Shown here: in pieces, positions 63,358 through 64,000 of the stretch
Layout: each line of letters opens with the position of its first letter
How positions within the stretch are numbered: the first letter of the stretch is position 1
Origin: Obelidium mucronatum
Lineage: Eukaryota; Chytridiomycota; Chytridiomycetes; Chytridiales; Chytriomycetaceae
DNA length: 64,000 bases
Reading direction: 5' to 3'
Assembly: GCA_025765595.1 (NCBI GenBank)
Contig: JAIVFH010000001.1
Span: 930,001-994,000 of the forward strand
The notes under the pieces: model-generated
Told to the model about the DNA's origin: nothing
Seen by the model: only the letters and a program-made list of their open reading frames with translations
Databases searched by the model: none
Made by a program: the position numbers and the translations under genes

Positions 63358-64000
63358 CTAGAAAAGAATCGCTGCAGTAAAAGCCAAGAGATTTGTGGTA
63401 ACCACTGAAGTGAAACCAACAGAGGTCATTATATCCACCTTTTTCGATATTGTTGTCGAGGCTGCGACAGCGGTTGCAACAGTGGTCGTCGTAGCCAGCG
63501 CCACTGGTGCTGCTGTAGTGGCATTCGCCCCATGATTGGTGTTAGGGGATTGGGAGGTGTTGCTTTTACCGGACTTATTCGCTTGAGTTGTTCGCGAATT
63601 GAAAGGCATAACCTTCCTCAATTTATCCAGCTGCTCTTGGGAAATTGACAAAGGCTGTCTGGCAACCACCCAAAGGACTCCTTCAGTACATGGTGGCGTG
63701 GTTAAACTACCAGTGTAAGAAAAGAACTCGGCATCTCCTATCGCTTTGATAACACTTGTCATGTCCAAAGAAGGAATCGATGTTGTACTGTTATCGACGC
63801 TGGGAATGGTGTCGACAAATTGCTTGATCCATGGGTTTTCGTCTCCAATTTCAAAGAACAAGCCAATGACATTGAGTTTTCCGTCAGCGGACGCGTGTAC
63901 AAAGTGTGCTTCGAGCTCATAGTCTGTTCATAATGTTTTTGCTTTTGTTAGCGACTGCTTGCAAACGTATATGGAGAAGGATAGTCACATTTTTCGTCAA
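63358..64000 (-). CDS. Alpha-type carbonic anhydrase, probably GPI-anchored, 5' part off the window
   Basis: The 3' part only: a 12-base exon end at 64000-63989 and the last exon 63923-63358. Joined they read DEKYYELEAHFVHASADG, the strand with the third zinc His region, then NVIGLFFEIGDENPW, FFSYTGSLTTPPCTEGVLW (substrate-pocket Thr pair and the conserved Cys) and VVARQPLSISQEQL. A Thr/Ser/Ala-rich linker and a hydrophobic end (TTNLLAFTAAILF, no basic tail) suggest a GPI signal. The enzyme hydrates CO2 at the cell surface. Confidence 0.88.

Noticed and set aside
1..64000. GC-rich islands as horizontally acquired DNA
   Set aside because: They coincide with first exons of ordinary eukaryotic genes (NDC80, URB2, PAC2) and switch back within the same exon, so transfer is not the explanation.
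1..64000. CRISPR arrays, insertion sequences, operons with ribosome binding sites, transposons
   Set aside because: The window is eukaryotic nuclear DNA; no repeat-spacer array, transposase, reverse transcriptase or terminal inverted repeat was seen.

Overview
The window is nuclear DNA of a compact fungal genome. Fungal signs are many short introns (about 45-110 bp, T-rich before the acceptor), a GH18 chitinase with CBM5/12 modules, a NodB polysaccharide deacetylase, an RCR-like array of membrane proteins with PY motifs, URB2, BET4, an LSB5-like VHS-GAT protein and FRE-type ferric reductases. An early-diverging zoosporic fungus (Chytridiomycota) is the best guess, because the gene set is fungal but the architectures (DUF4470 with TPR, a UBP zinc finger fused to a sirtuin, Cys-rich surface proteins with SAM tails) are not those of yeasts or moulds. 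The species cannot be fixed from the sequence alone. Spacing is tight: two divergent start codons lie 31 and 41 bp apart, and one convergent pair of stop codons is 7 bp apart.

Layout. 1-8.1 kb: a partial Ser/Pro-rich gene, a Sec14-like protein, a membrane-anchored class 3 lipase, a VHS-GAT protein, a degenerate GT2-like glycosyltransferase and a Pro-rich membrane protein with a CGxSW module. 8.7-17.6 kb: a large secreted chitinase, acetyl-CoA hydrolase/transferase, a GSI-type glutamine synthetase-like enzyme, a TMEM42-like protein and a vacuolar-type amino acid transporter. 17.7-24.9 kb: proteasome chaperone PAC2, a TPR-DUF4470 protein, RidA, and a segmental duplication that leaves a decayed RidA copy on the far side of a trypsin-like, possibly Crinkler-headed gene. 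25.7-38.3 kb: housekeeping genes (eS12, GGCT-like, serine palmitoyltransferase small subunit, NDC80, MRS2, a synaptobrevin), then a class I histone deacetylase followed 22 bp later by a UBP-zinc-finger/CobB-type sirtuin fusion.

38.9-46.6 kb holds a decaying CBM5/12 gene, a Cys-rich single-pass membrane protein with a cytoplasmic SAM domain and a terminal PPSY, 6-phosphogluconate dehydrogenase, an EFM7-like methyltransferase and a NodB deacetylase; tRNA-Glu(CUC) follows. 47-51.5 kb holds an unknown ER-type membrane protein, a frameshifted partial copy of it, and four tandem small one-pass membrane proteins with L/PPxY motifs. 51.6-64 kb holds URB2, two tandem ferric reductase genes (the second frameshifted), Rab geranylgeranyltransferase alpha and the 3' part of a probably GPI-anchored alpha carbonic anhydrase.

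Themes. Several genes act on chitin or the cell surface (chitinase, deacetylase, CBM5/12 and CGxSW proteins, SAM receptor-like protein), and five proteins carry PY motifs that would recruit a Nedd4/Rsp5-type ubiquitin ligase. The most novel candidates are the UBP-finger sirtuin beside an HDAC and the tandem PY array. Many first exons are sharp GC-rich islands in an otherwise AT-richer background. Five introns share an unusual GTTGAG donor. Several reading frames break by one base, in two cases inside homopolymers, so some 'pseudogenes' could be assembly errors; these are marked individually.
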